From contig NZ_JAUSZI010000002.1 in assembly GCF_030817415.1 (NCBI RefSeq), forward strand, positions 3,410,001 through 3,474,000: a stretch of DNA of 64,000 bases. The letters are read 5' to 3'. Each line of letters starts with the position of its first letter. Position 1 is the first letter of the stretch. A program made the position numbers and the translations under genes. Below are positions 26,611-33,922 of the stretch, piece after piece. This stretch comes from Streptomyces umbrinus. Its GTDB lineage: Bacteria; Actinomycetota; Actinomycetes; Streptomycetales; Streptomycetaceae. A model generated the notes under the pieces. That model made no database searches, had not been told where the DNA came from, and saw nothing but the letters and a program-made list of their open reading frames with translations.

Positions 26611-28140
26611 ATGGCAGACGACTACCTCGTACGCATCGGCAAGCTCATCCGTGACGCCCGTCAGCACCGGGGCTGGACACAGACGCAGCTGGCCGAGGCG
26701 CTCGGCACCAGTCAGAGTGCGGTGAACCGCATCGAACGCGGCAACCAAAACATCAGCCTTGAGATGATCGCCCGAATCGGTGAAGCGCTGGACAGCGAGA
26801 TCGTCTCGCTCGGCTACGCGGGTCCGATGCATCTGCGGGTGGTCGGCGGCCGTCGGCTCTCCGGCTCGATCGACGTGAAGACCAGCAAGAACGCGTGCGT
26901 GGCGTTGCTCTGCGCGACCCTCCTGAACCGGGGCCGCACAGTGCTGCGCCGCGTCGCGCGCATCGAGGAGGTGTACCGCCTTCTGGAGGTGCTCGGCTCC
27001 ATCGGCGTACGCACCCGGTGGATCAACGGTGGCGTCGACCTGGAGATCGTGCCGCCGGCCGAGCTGGACATGGGGGCGATGGACGCGGCGGCGGCCCGCC
27101 GCACCCGCTCGATCATCATGTTCCTCGGCCCGCTGCTGCACCGCATGGACAGCTTCACGCTGCCGTACGCGGGCGGCTGCGACCTGGGCACGCGGACGAT
27201 CGAGCCGCACATGATCGCGCTGCGCCGGTTCGGCCTGGACATCGCGGCCACCGAGGGCCTCTACCACGCACAGGTGGACCGCAAGGTGACCCCGGGCCGC
27301 CCCATCGTGCTGACCGAGCGCGGCGACACGGTGACCGAGAACGCGCTGCTCGCGGCCGCGCGCCACGACAGCACGACCGTCATCCGCAACGCCTCGTCCA
27401 ACTACATGGTCCAGGACCTCTGCTTCTTCCTGGAGGCACTGGGCGTACGCGTCGAGGGCATCGGCACCACCACGCTCACCGTGCACGGCGTGCCGACGAT
27501 CGACGTGGACGTCGACTACTCCCCCTCCGAGGACCCGGTCGAGGCGATGAGCCTGCTGGCCGCGGCGGTCGTCACGGAGTCCGAGCTGACCGTGCGCCGG
27601 GTGCCCATCGAGTTCCTGGAGATCGAGCTGGCGGTCCTGGAGGAGATGGGCCTCGACCACGACCGCACTCCGGAGTACTTCGCGGACAACGGCCGTACGC
27701 GCCTGGTGGACCTGACCGTCCGGCCCTCCAAACTGGAGGCGCCGATCGACAAGATCCACCCGATGCCGTTCCCCGGCCTGAACATCGACAACGTCCCGTT
27801 CTTCGCGGCCATCGCGGCCTCCGCGCAGGGCAAGACCCTCATCCACGACTGGGTCTACGACAACCGCGCGATCTACCTCACGGACCTGAACCGCCTCGGC
27901 GGCCGCCTCCAGCTCCTCGACCCGCACCGGGTCCTGGTCGAGGGCCCGACCCGCTGGCGCGCCGCCGAGATGATGTGCCCGCCCGCCCTGCGCCCCGCCG
28001 TCGTCGTCCTGCTGGCGATGATGGCGGCCGAGGGCACCTCCGTCCTGCGGAACGTGTACGTCATCAACCGCGGCTACGAGGACCTGGCGGAGCGGCTCAA
28101 CTCGGTGGGGGCGCAGATCGAGATCTTCCGGGACATTTGA
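26611..28140 (+). CDS. UDP-N-acetylglucosamine 1-carboxyvinyltransferase (MurA-like) with N-terminal XRE HTH
   Basis: A 509-aa fusion. Residues about 8-68 are an XRE-family helix-turn-helix (WTQTQLAEALGTSQSAVNRIE); residues about 75-509 are an EPSP-synthase-fold MurA domain. The catalytic lysine is in TSKNACVALL and the cysteine that binds PEP is in YAGGCDLGTRTIEPH. The conserved FPTD-type segment holding the general acid/base Asp is altered (FPGLNIDN). MurA makes the first committed peptidoglycan precursor; whether this paralogue does is uncertain. The start at 26611 gives the complete HTH; no strong ribosome site is visible. A palindrome upstream suggests autoregulation. The position matches S. 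coelicolor SCO5998. Confidence 0.85.
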   Translation: MADDYLVRIGKLIRDARQHRGWTQTQLAEALGTSQSAVNRIERGNQNISLEMIARIGEALDSEIVSLGYAGPMHLRVVGGRRLSGSIDVKTSKNACVALLCATLLNRGRTVLRRVARIEEVYRLLEVLGSIGVRTRWINGGVDLEIVPPAELDMGAMDAAAARRTRSIIMFLGPLLHRMDSFTLPYAGGCDLGTRTIEPHMIALRRFGLDIAATEGLYHAQVDRKVTPGRPIVLTERGDTVTENALLAAARHDSTTVIRNASSNYMVQDLCFFLEALGVRVEGIGTTTLTVHGVPTIDVDVDYSPSEDPVEAMSLLAAAVVTESELTVRRVPIEFLEIELAVLEEMGLDHDRTPEYFADNGRTRLVDLTVRPSKLEAPIDKIHPMPFPGLNIDNVPFFAAIAASAQGKTLIHDWVYDNRAIYLTDLNRLGGRLQLLDPHRVLVEGPTRWRAAEMMCPPALRPAVVVLLAMMAAEGTSVLRNVYVINRGYEDLAERLNSVGAQIEIFRDI

Positions 28141-28166
28141 CCGGCGGATGCCGCCGCACCCTGTCG

Positions 28167-28186
28167 GACCCGCGATGAAGCGGGTC
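28167..28186 (+). terminator. terminator of the HTH-MurA gene
   Basis: GACCCGC (28167-28173) and GCGGGTC (28180-28186) with loop GATGAA, 27 bp after the stop. Confidence 0.55.
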
Positions 28187-28305
28187 ACGAGGGGTGCGAC
28201 GGCATCTGTGGGACTTCTCTGGGACGGTACGCACCAGCGAGGCGATGGCGAGGTGAGTCCCGGCCCAGGTCTCTCGGCTGCCGGTGAACCGCCGCAGGGG
28301 TTGCC

Positions 28306-29877
28306 TCAGCGGCGCGGTGCCGGTGGTCGGCGGGTCGTGGACGGGGGCAGGAGCGGAGTTCCTGATTCGGTGCGTTTGTGGGCCGCCTCCGTGATCGCCG
28401 GGTCGGCCGCCGCCGACGTGAAGCCGCGGCGATGGGCCTCCGCCGCCGTTTCGTAGAGTTCGTCCGCCGCCCGCAGCCGCGCCTCCACCCCGCGGCGGCG
28501 CTGCTCGGCGCGGTCGCCCGCCGAGTCGACCCAGGCGCGTGCGGCCGCCAACCGGGCATGCGCGGAGGCGAGTTCATGTCCGCGGTCCTGGCGGCGTTCG
28601 AGCGCCGAGCGGAAACTGTCGACGTACGGGTGCTCGCGCAGCAGCCCTGCCAGGAAGCCGATGCCTCCGGAGAGCAGCAGGAGCGAGATGAACATCCAGT
28701 AGACCGTTTCCGACTGGAGGTCCAGGCGGTCCACCAGGGACGGAACCGCTCCCGTGTCCGCGCCGTCGAATGCGCCGGCCTCACCCGTGGCCGCCTCGAC
28801 CGGCGGCTCGGCCAGGATCGACTTCGCGCGCAGGATGCCCAGGGCGACCGTGCAGGCCGCCCAGAAGCCGAGGAACAGCAGGGCCGCCGGTCCGGCCGGG
28901 CGGCTGGCGCCCGTCGCTCCGCGCTCCCGCAGCGCGCGGCCGACGAGATGTGGCACCGCCAGCATGAGTATGCCCACGGAGATCGCCAGCGTCGCGTTGA
29001 GCGCACGGGAACTGGACGTGCCCACGCCGTGGAGCGGTTCGAACGCCACCCAGTAGATGGGCACTTCGACCGCGAAGACCAGGGCGAGCATGAACAGGAC
29101 CAGCTTGTCCGGCATCGCGGCCCTGGCCCGCAGCCCCTCCCAGCCCTCGACGGACGCCGCGACCGCGCCCTGCGCGGGCGTGGGTATCGCGGTCTGGTGC
29201 GGGTCGGCCGGTACGGGGTTGAGGGACTGGTATCCGTCGTCGGGGTCGGCCGGCGTCGACGTCGGATCGAGATCGCCCGCCGGGGTCGCCGGGGTGGTGC
29301 GGTCCGGGGCGTCCGGCCGCGCTCCGCCGCCCGACCCCGCCCGCTCGAAGCGTTCACGTACCGCGTCGCGCAGCCGCTGCCAGCGCATCGACCGGTGGGC
29401 GAGCAGATCGAGCTGCTCGCGAGCACGGCGTACGTCGTGCTCCGCCTCGACGAGCCGGGTCTGGGCGAGGATGACCCCTGCCTCCTCCCGCACGATCCGG
29501 TTGCGGGCCTCCGCGTCCTCCCGTGAGGCCCGGGTCTCCTGGTCGGCGGCCTCCTCCTCGGTCAGTTCCCGCACGAGGCCGCGGCGGGAGGCCAGTTCGG
29601 CCGCGTACGGCGGCAGGATGCCGCTGGACAGGACGACGACGTCGAGCGCCTTGCCACCACCGTCCTCCCGGCCCTGCGCTTCCGCCTTCTTCAGGAGCCG
29701 TCGCTGCGCGCGGTCGCTCAGGACCAGGGGTGTGCGCCGTACATCGGTCCGGGGCTGCCGGCCGAACGCCGCGAAGACCCGGCGCCGCGAGCCGTCCTCG
29801 CGACGCCGTGCACGGTCCGCCAGGGAACGCCGCGGGGCGGGCTCGTCGGGATGGTTACTCGTCGTCGTGATGGACAT
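28306..29877 (-). CDS. four-helix membrane protein with coiled coil, function unknown
   Basis: A 523-aa protein, not recognised. The basic N-terminus is followed by a charged coiled coil (about 110-185, including LTEEEAADQETRASREDAEA), a Pro/Thr-rich linker, and four hydrophobic helices (about 258-282, 293-317, 333-355, 393-416). A second helical, Arg-rich coiled coil occupies the cytoplasmic C-terminus. The start at 29877 overlaps the end of the upstream vWA-like lipoprotein gene by 23 nt, so the two are one operon. A scaffold or sensor complex spanning the membrane is plausible. Confidence 0.7.
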   Translation of the reverse strand: MSITTTSNHPDEPAPRRSLADRARRREDGSRRRVFAAFGRQPRTDVRRTPLVLSDRAQRRLLKKAEAQGREDGGGKALDVVVLSSGILPPYAAELASRRGLVRELTEEEAADQETRASREDAEARNRIVREEAGVILAQTRLVEAEHDVRRAREQLDLLAHRSMRWQRLRDAVRERFERAGSGGGARPDAPDRTTPATPAGDLDPTSTPADPDDGYQSLNPVPADPHQTAIPTPAQGAVAASVEGWEGLRARAAMPDKLVLFMLALVFAVEVPIYWVAFEPLHGVGTSSSRALNATLAISVGILMLAVPHLVGRALRERGATGASRPAGPAALLFLGFWAACTVALGILRAKSILAEPPVEAATGEAGAFDGADTGAVPSLVDRLDLQSETVYWMFISLLLLSGGIGFLAGLLREHPYVDSFRSALERRQDRGHELASAHARLAAARAWVDSAGDRAEQRRRGVEARLRAADELYETAAEAHRRGFTSAAADPAITEAAHKRTESGTPLLPPSTTRRPPAPRR

Positions 29878-30664
29878 GTGCCTTCGCCCGTGTCGTGAGG
29901 ATGTCGGTCCAGAACTGGTCGAAGCCCTCATAGGTGGAGGGCTTGCGGGTCGGGTTCTTGCCGTAGCCGACCGTGTAGAGATCCATCCCCTTCAGCGCGG
30001 GGAGTTTCCGGCCGGCCAGGAGCTTGTTGACCGCCCTCGTGCGCTCGGCCTTGGTCGACAGGGGTTCCTTGGAGATCCGGAACTCCGGGTCGGTCTGCTC
30101 GAAGTCGCTGACCGCGAGGATGGCCAGGTCCCCGCCCTTGTCGTCCTGTGTCTCGCGCAGGGACTGGGCGATGCGGCCGAGCGCGCCGAGCACGTCCGAA
30201 CCGTTCTGCTCCCGAGCGCAGTTGAGCATCTCGATCGACGCGCCGGCCGCGCTGTTGCGGGCGCGCTGCCGCAGTACCTCCCGGTCCTCGGTGCTCGTCC
30301 GCGGCTCCGGATCGAGGTCGACCGGTGAGTGACGGCACGACGAGTTCCAGGAGGAGGCCGTCACGGGAGCGTAGGCGAGTGAGGAGCAGTGCTGCTCGTC
30401 CAGGAACGGGATGAGCGTCTCCTGGAGCTTCTTCTTGACGTCGACGCCGGTGTCGTCGCTGGTCCCGGAACCGGAGCCGTCCACGACCAGGCCGCAGGAC
30501 ACCTTCTCGGTGCCCTTGTCGTCGGAACTCCAGGGCATACCGGAGCAGCCAGCGAGGCTCAGTGTCAGCGCGGCGATCAGTGCTGTACAGGTGCGCACCG
30601 GAGCACGGTGCCCGCGCACCGGGCCGGAGGCCCGAGGTCTGCGCACGGGAAGGAGTGCGTTCAT
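29855..30664 (-). CDS. putative vWA-like lipoprotein
   Basis: A 269-aa exported protein with lipobox LAGC. The mature part begins with CGLVVDGSGSG, which resembles a MIDAS DxSxS metal site, and later has GSDVLGALGRIAQSL and ILAVSDFEQTD, the other strands expected of a von Willebrand A fold. It is cysteine-containing (five in the mature part), consistent with an extracellular location. It is co-transcribed with the downstream four-helix membrane protein. The vWA call is by motif reading only. Confidence 0.6.
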   Translation of the reverse strand: MNALLPVRRPRASGPVRGHRAPVRTCTALIAALTLSLAGCSGMPWSSDDKGTEKVSCGLVVDGSGSGTSDDTGVDVKKKLQETLIPFLDEQHCSSLAYAPVTASSWNSSCRHSPVDLDPEPRTSTEDREVLRQRARNSAAGASIEMLNCAREQNGSDVLGALGRIAQSLRETQDDKGGDLAILAVSDFEQTDPEFRISKEPLSTKAERTRAVNKLLAGRKLPALKGMDLYTVGYGKNPTRKPSTYEGFDQFWTDILTTRAKAHVHHDDE

Positions 30665-30804
30665 GTGACTCGCTTTCACAGCAGTGGTGGGGTGAATCGA
30701 TGACCTGTGCCCCGCGACGGACGGGCAGGTGCCCGAGCACGCCTGACGGATCAATGGGCCGATAGGCAGTGGGCCATTGGGTCAATGGGCAATGGGTCGA
30801 TGGA

Positions 30805-31434
30805 CTAGGCCGCGGGCCGTCCCGCCCGGGCGCGTCCCCCGTCCAGCACCCGCAGCGCCGTCGTCAGCACCGACGGGGCCCCGGGGGCCGCGGTGAGCCA
30901 GGAGTCGGGCTCGTGCCAGTCGGCGTCGAGGGCGATCTTGCCCGGCAGCCAGTCCTGCGGGCGCGTCCGCGGGTCCTCGTCCCCGGCGGACTGCCGCTGC
31001 CATACGGCGTCCCAGTAGTGCGCCAGCCGCAGGTTCGCCCCGCCGGCGATCGACTCCGCGCGGGTGCGGCACAGCGCCGCGGCCGTGCGCCATTCGGCGA
31101 CCGAGCGGCCCCATCGGTCGAGCAGTGCGGGCGAGTTGCTGCGGCGCACCTCGTACTGGGTGACCACCGCGACGGCGCCGGAGTGGATGGCCGTTACGAG
31201 GGCGTGCCGGTCTTCGATCAGCCGGCCGCGCAACTCGGTTGTCGCGCGCTTCGCGATCAGCCGTACCTCCTCGACGTACGGCGTGATCAGTTCGGGCGAA
31301 TCCGGGTCGTGCGCGGAGGCCGTCATCCGCAGCCGGGCCGCGTCGAGCCGTCCGCGCCGGCGGCTGCGCACCGCGCTGCGGAGATCGAGCCCGCACTCAC
31401 GCAGGCAGCGCGTGACGCTGTGTCTGGTGTCCAT
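30805..31434 (-). CDS. helical protein of unknown function
   Basis: A 209-aa, Arg- and Ala-rich, predicted all-helical cytoplasmic protein with no recognised family. The central region (ELITPYVEEVRLIAKRATTELRG) and DWLPGKIALDADWHEPD near the C-terminus are the most distinctive parts. The ATG at 31434 has GGGGGACC upstream. It is divergent from the radical-SAM gene and shares with it an AT-rich regulatory region, which suggests it belongs to the accessory island. Confidence 0.6.
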   Translation of the reverse strand: MDTRHSVTRCLRECGLDLRSAVRSRRRGRLDAARLRMTASAHDPDSPELITPYVEEVRLIAKRATTELRGRLIEDRHALVTAIHSGAVAVVTQYEVRRSNSPALLDRWGRSVAEWRTAAALCRTRAESIAGGANLRLAHYWDAVWQRQSAGDEDPRTRPQDWLPGKIALDADWHEPDSWLTAAPGAPSVLTTALRVLDGGRARAGRPAA

Positions 31435-31727
31435 CAGTGGTCCCCCTATGTGCGTGTGCCTTCCCCATGGCACGGAAGCCCGGCTTTCCGCACGGTCCGC
31501 AGCTCGGCGGCGTGGAATGAGAAAGCCGGGATGAATGAGAGTAGCGGAATATGTGATGAGAAACATATATGAGGAGCGAAAAAATCCGTACCCGTACCGG
31601 AACCATGTGCGGACCGTTTCCGGTCCGAATTCCGTCCGGTTCCGATCCGGAACGGAACCGCATCGGGATTGCCGCGCGCGCGGGCCGGGGCGAATACTTT
31701 TCTCCCCGTACACAAGGAGGGAACGCC
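31435..31727. other. AT-rich divergent promoter region
   Basis: 293 bp between divergent genes. The stretch 31530-31590 (runs such as GAATATGTGATGAG and AAACATATATGAG, and GCGAAAAAATCC) is far more AT-rich than its surroundings. It is followed by a cluster of TCCGG/CCGGA words (31600-31670), including CGGACCGTTTCCGGTCCG, an inverted repeat. Such AT-rich promoters in streptomycetes are typical Lsr2-silenced sites. Confidence 0.5.
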
Positions 31728-32435
31728 TTGGGAAACACGGCACGCCTGGATATCAGCGGTACTCACCTGCCACTGCTGACCCTTGGGCCGGGAGCGCGGC
31801 TCGGCGTCTGGGTGCAGGGCTGTGTGCTGGCCTGCCCGGGCTGTATGTCGCGGCACACCTGGGACCCCGCCGGCGGCACCCGCGTACCTGTGGCGGACCT
31901 GCTCGGACTGTGGAGACAGGCCCTGGAGCGGGGCGCGTCGGGTCTGACCGTCAGCGGTGGGGAGCCGTGCGACCAGCCGGCCGGACTCGGCGCGTTCCTC
32001 AAGGGCGCGCACGACCTGCGCAGCGCCCCGTCCGTACGGCCGACGTCCGACGGCGGGGCGCCCGACCTGCTCGTCTACACCGGGTACGAGGAGGACGAAC
32101 TCACCACTGAGCAGCGGGCGGCGCTCGGACCGGCGGACGCCGTGGTCACCGGCCGGTTCCGCATCACCGAACCGACGGACCTCGTCTGGCGCGGCTCGGC
32201 CAACCAGCGGATGGTCCCACGAACGGAGTTGGGCCGCCTTCGCTACGGCCCCCACCTCGCGCGCACCCGGGACCCGCGGGATGTCGGACTCCAGGTCGTC
32301 GTGGACCGGCGGACGCGGGACGGGACGTGGCCGGTGCGCTGGTACGGCATTCCGCGCCCCGGCGACCTGACCGCCATGGAGAGGGAGGGGGCCCGCCGTG
32401 GACTACCGCTCTCGGCGCCCAGCTGGCGCCCCTGA
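31728..32435 (+). CDS. 4Fe-4S radical-SAM activating-enzyme-like protein
   Basis: A 235-aa protein related to the anaerobic ribonucleotide-reductase activase (NrdG) branch of radical SAM enzymes. It has the cluster motif CVLACPGC (CxxxCxxC) and the SAM-binding GGEP in LTVSGGEPC. The TTG start at 31728 is supported by AAGGAGG 7 nt upstream; the frame stays open upstream but only through AT-rich non-coding sequence. No NrdD or other glycyl-radical enzyme is adjacent, so it probably serves the island rather than nucleotide metabolism. It converges with the macro-domain gene, 7 bp apart. Confidence 0.8.
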   Translation: MGNTARLDISGTHLPLLTLGPGARLGVWVQGCVLACPGCMSRHTWDPAGGTRVPVADLLGLWRQALERGASGLTVSGGEPCDQPAGLGAFLKGAHDLRSAPSVRPTSDGGAPDLLVYTGYEEDELTTEQRAALGPADAVVTGRFRITEPTDLVWRGSANQRMVPRTELGRLRYGPHLARTRDPRDVGLQVVVDRRTRDGTWPVRWYGIPRPGDLTAMEREGARRGLPLSAPSWRP

Positions 32436-32442
32436 CTTCCGG

Positions 32443-33636
32443 TCAGCCCCGCTCGGTGCCCCGCAGCACGGGGATCAGGGCAGGGGTACGGGTGACCAGG
32501 TGGACTGTCCAACGGGGATCCGCACGCAGTTCCTCCTCCACGGCCCAGCGCAGCCAGCGGGCGGCCCGCTCGGGTTGCAGACCGCCGCGTCCGGCACCGA
32601 GAACGGGGAAGCACAGGGACGACAACGGGGGTTCGTGCGCGTCCCGTTCGCCGACGGCCACCCGGAAGGCGGCGGACACCGCTTCGACCACCGTGCTCTC
32701 GCACGCCTCGTAGCCGTTGCTGGTGCGCCGGGGCACCGCGACCGCCGCGTGCAGGACTCGGCGGACCCCGCGCCGCGCCAGCGCGCCCGGGCCGGTGGGG
32801 ACGACCGTGCCGGGCGGTACCTGGAGGCCGCTGCGGCCGTGCCTGGCCATCCAGTCGCGCAGCTCACGGGCGAGGGGGTCGTCGATGACCGCGTTGGTCT
32901 CGTCCCGTGCGGCCGCCGCGCGCCGCAGCGCCCCGGAGACGGTGTTGCGGAAGATCTTCGACATCTCCAGATACGTGTTCTCGGACGAGACCAGGACGTC
33001 GACGTCGCGCAGCAGCTCGATGGGAGACAGGTGCACCTGGATGTCCGGGTGGGCGGGAACCGCACCGGGGGCCGTGTCGTAGTGCACCGGTGGACCGGTC
33101 ATCCGGGCCACCGCGTGCGGGACGTCGGAGGGCGTGGCCTGCGGAAGCGGGTTCCCCTCCGGCGGAGCGCCCGCGCCGGCCAGGCCCAGCACCGCGTCGG
33201 CCAGGCGGTCGATGACCTGGCGCTCCTGGCGGTGCCGGAAGCTCTCCGTGGTGACACCGAACACCGCGGCAGCCGCCTTGCGCCGCTCGCCGGCTATCTG
33301 GGAGGCGGCGCCGACGAGCCCGAACGAATGGGCCGCCGCGCGCGCGAGTTCACCGACCGGCCCGGCGGCGGGAGCGTCCGGGATCAGGTGGCCCCCGGGC
33401 GGCGGCACGGCACCGTCGAGCCAGTGGACGGCCGACCGCAACAGGCGTTCGATCCCCGCGGCGGGCTCCTCCGGGCCGGTGGGCAGGCCGGCGGCGGACG
33501 CCGCCGCGGCGAGACCGGGGTGCGATATCTGCCGTACGCGGGAGAGGCCGACCTTGCGCAGGGCACGCAGTTCGACGACGAGTTGGTGGTGCGGGGGAAG
33601 TTCCGAAGGCTCTGCGGGGCCGTGTACCAGACGCAT
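32443..33636 (-). CDS. macro-domain protein with helical N-terminal region
   Basis: A 397-aa protein. The C-terminal half (about 200-390) is macro-domain-like: VDVLVSSENTYLEMS (substrate-loop Asn), a Gly-rich segment GTVVPTGPGAL, and a second loop FPVLGAGRGGLQPERAA. Macro domains bind or remove ADP-ribose. The N-terminal 190 residues are helical with FGVTTESFRHRQERQVIDRLAD, a segment I associate with Streptomyces regulatory and conflict proteins. The start at 33636 is tentative (no good ribosome site); GTG at 33693 is possible. Nearby genes include a RES toxin whose chemistry involves NAD, so a protective role is conceivable. Confidence 0.7.
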   Translation of the reverse strand: MRLVHGPAEPSELPPHHQLVVELRALRKVGLSRVRQISHPGLAAAASAAGLPTGPEEPAAGIERLLRSAVHWLDGAVPPPGGHLIPDAPAAGPVGELARAAAHSFGLVGAASQIAGERRKAAAAVFGVTTESFRHRQERQVIDRLADAVLGLAGAGAPPEGNPLPQATPSDVPHAVARMTGPPVHYDTAPGAVPAHPDIQVHLSPIELLRDVDVLVSSENTYLEMSKIFRNTVSGALRRAAAARDETNAVIDDPLARELRDWMARHGRSGLQVPPGTVVPTGPGALARRGVRRVLHAAVAVPRRTSNGYEACESTVVEAVSAAFRVAVGERDAHEPPLSSLCFPVLGAGRGGLQPERAARWLRWAVEEELRADPRWTVHLVTRTPALIPVLRGTERG

Positions 33637-33922
33637 GCCAGCACGATAGGACCGCGTTCCCAGGGGTGGGGAGGGTTCCGCGTGATCGGGCACGGTGCGG
33701 GCGAAAACGTGCCCGGCTTCGACGCAGTCGATTCTCTTTCGACTTTTTCTATTATTTTTTCACACCCGATCATGAGGGTTGATTTTCTTTGATCGAGAAA
33801 ACCCGGAAAGTGACAGATAATCGACGGGCACGGCGGGGGTCATATTTTCGCGTAGTATCCGTCCACCTCCGGCCGAGGGATATTCCGGAGGCCGTACTTC
33901 AGCACCGGGCGGGGGTATTCAC
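33637..33922. other. AT-rich divergent promoter region before the kinase operon
   Basis: 286 bp. Positions 33730-33810 contain long T and A runs (CTATTATTTTTTC, GATTTTCTTTGATCG) unusual for this genome. TTTTCT (33783-33788) and AGAAAA (33796-33801) form an inverted repeat with a 7-bp spacer. It is a candidate Lsr2-silenced control region for the kinase operon. Confidence 0.5.

Noticed and set aside
30720..30805. TGGG-rich tandem repeat upstream of the 209-aa gene's end
   Set aside because: Imperfect, short, with no consistent unit; probably simple low-complexity sequence. No role could be argued.
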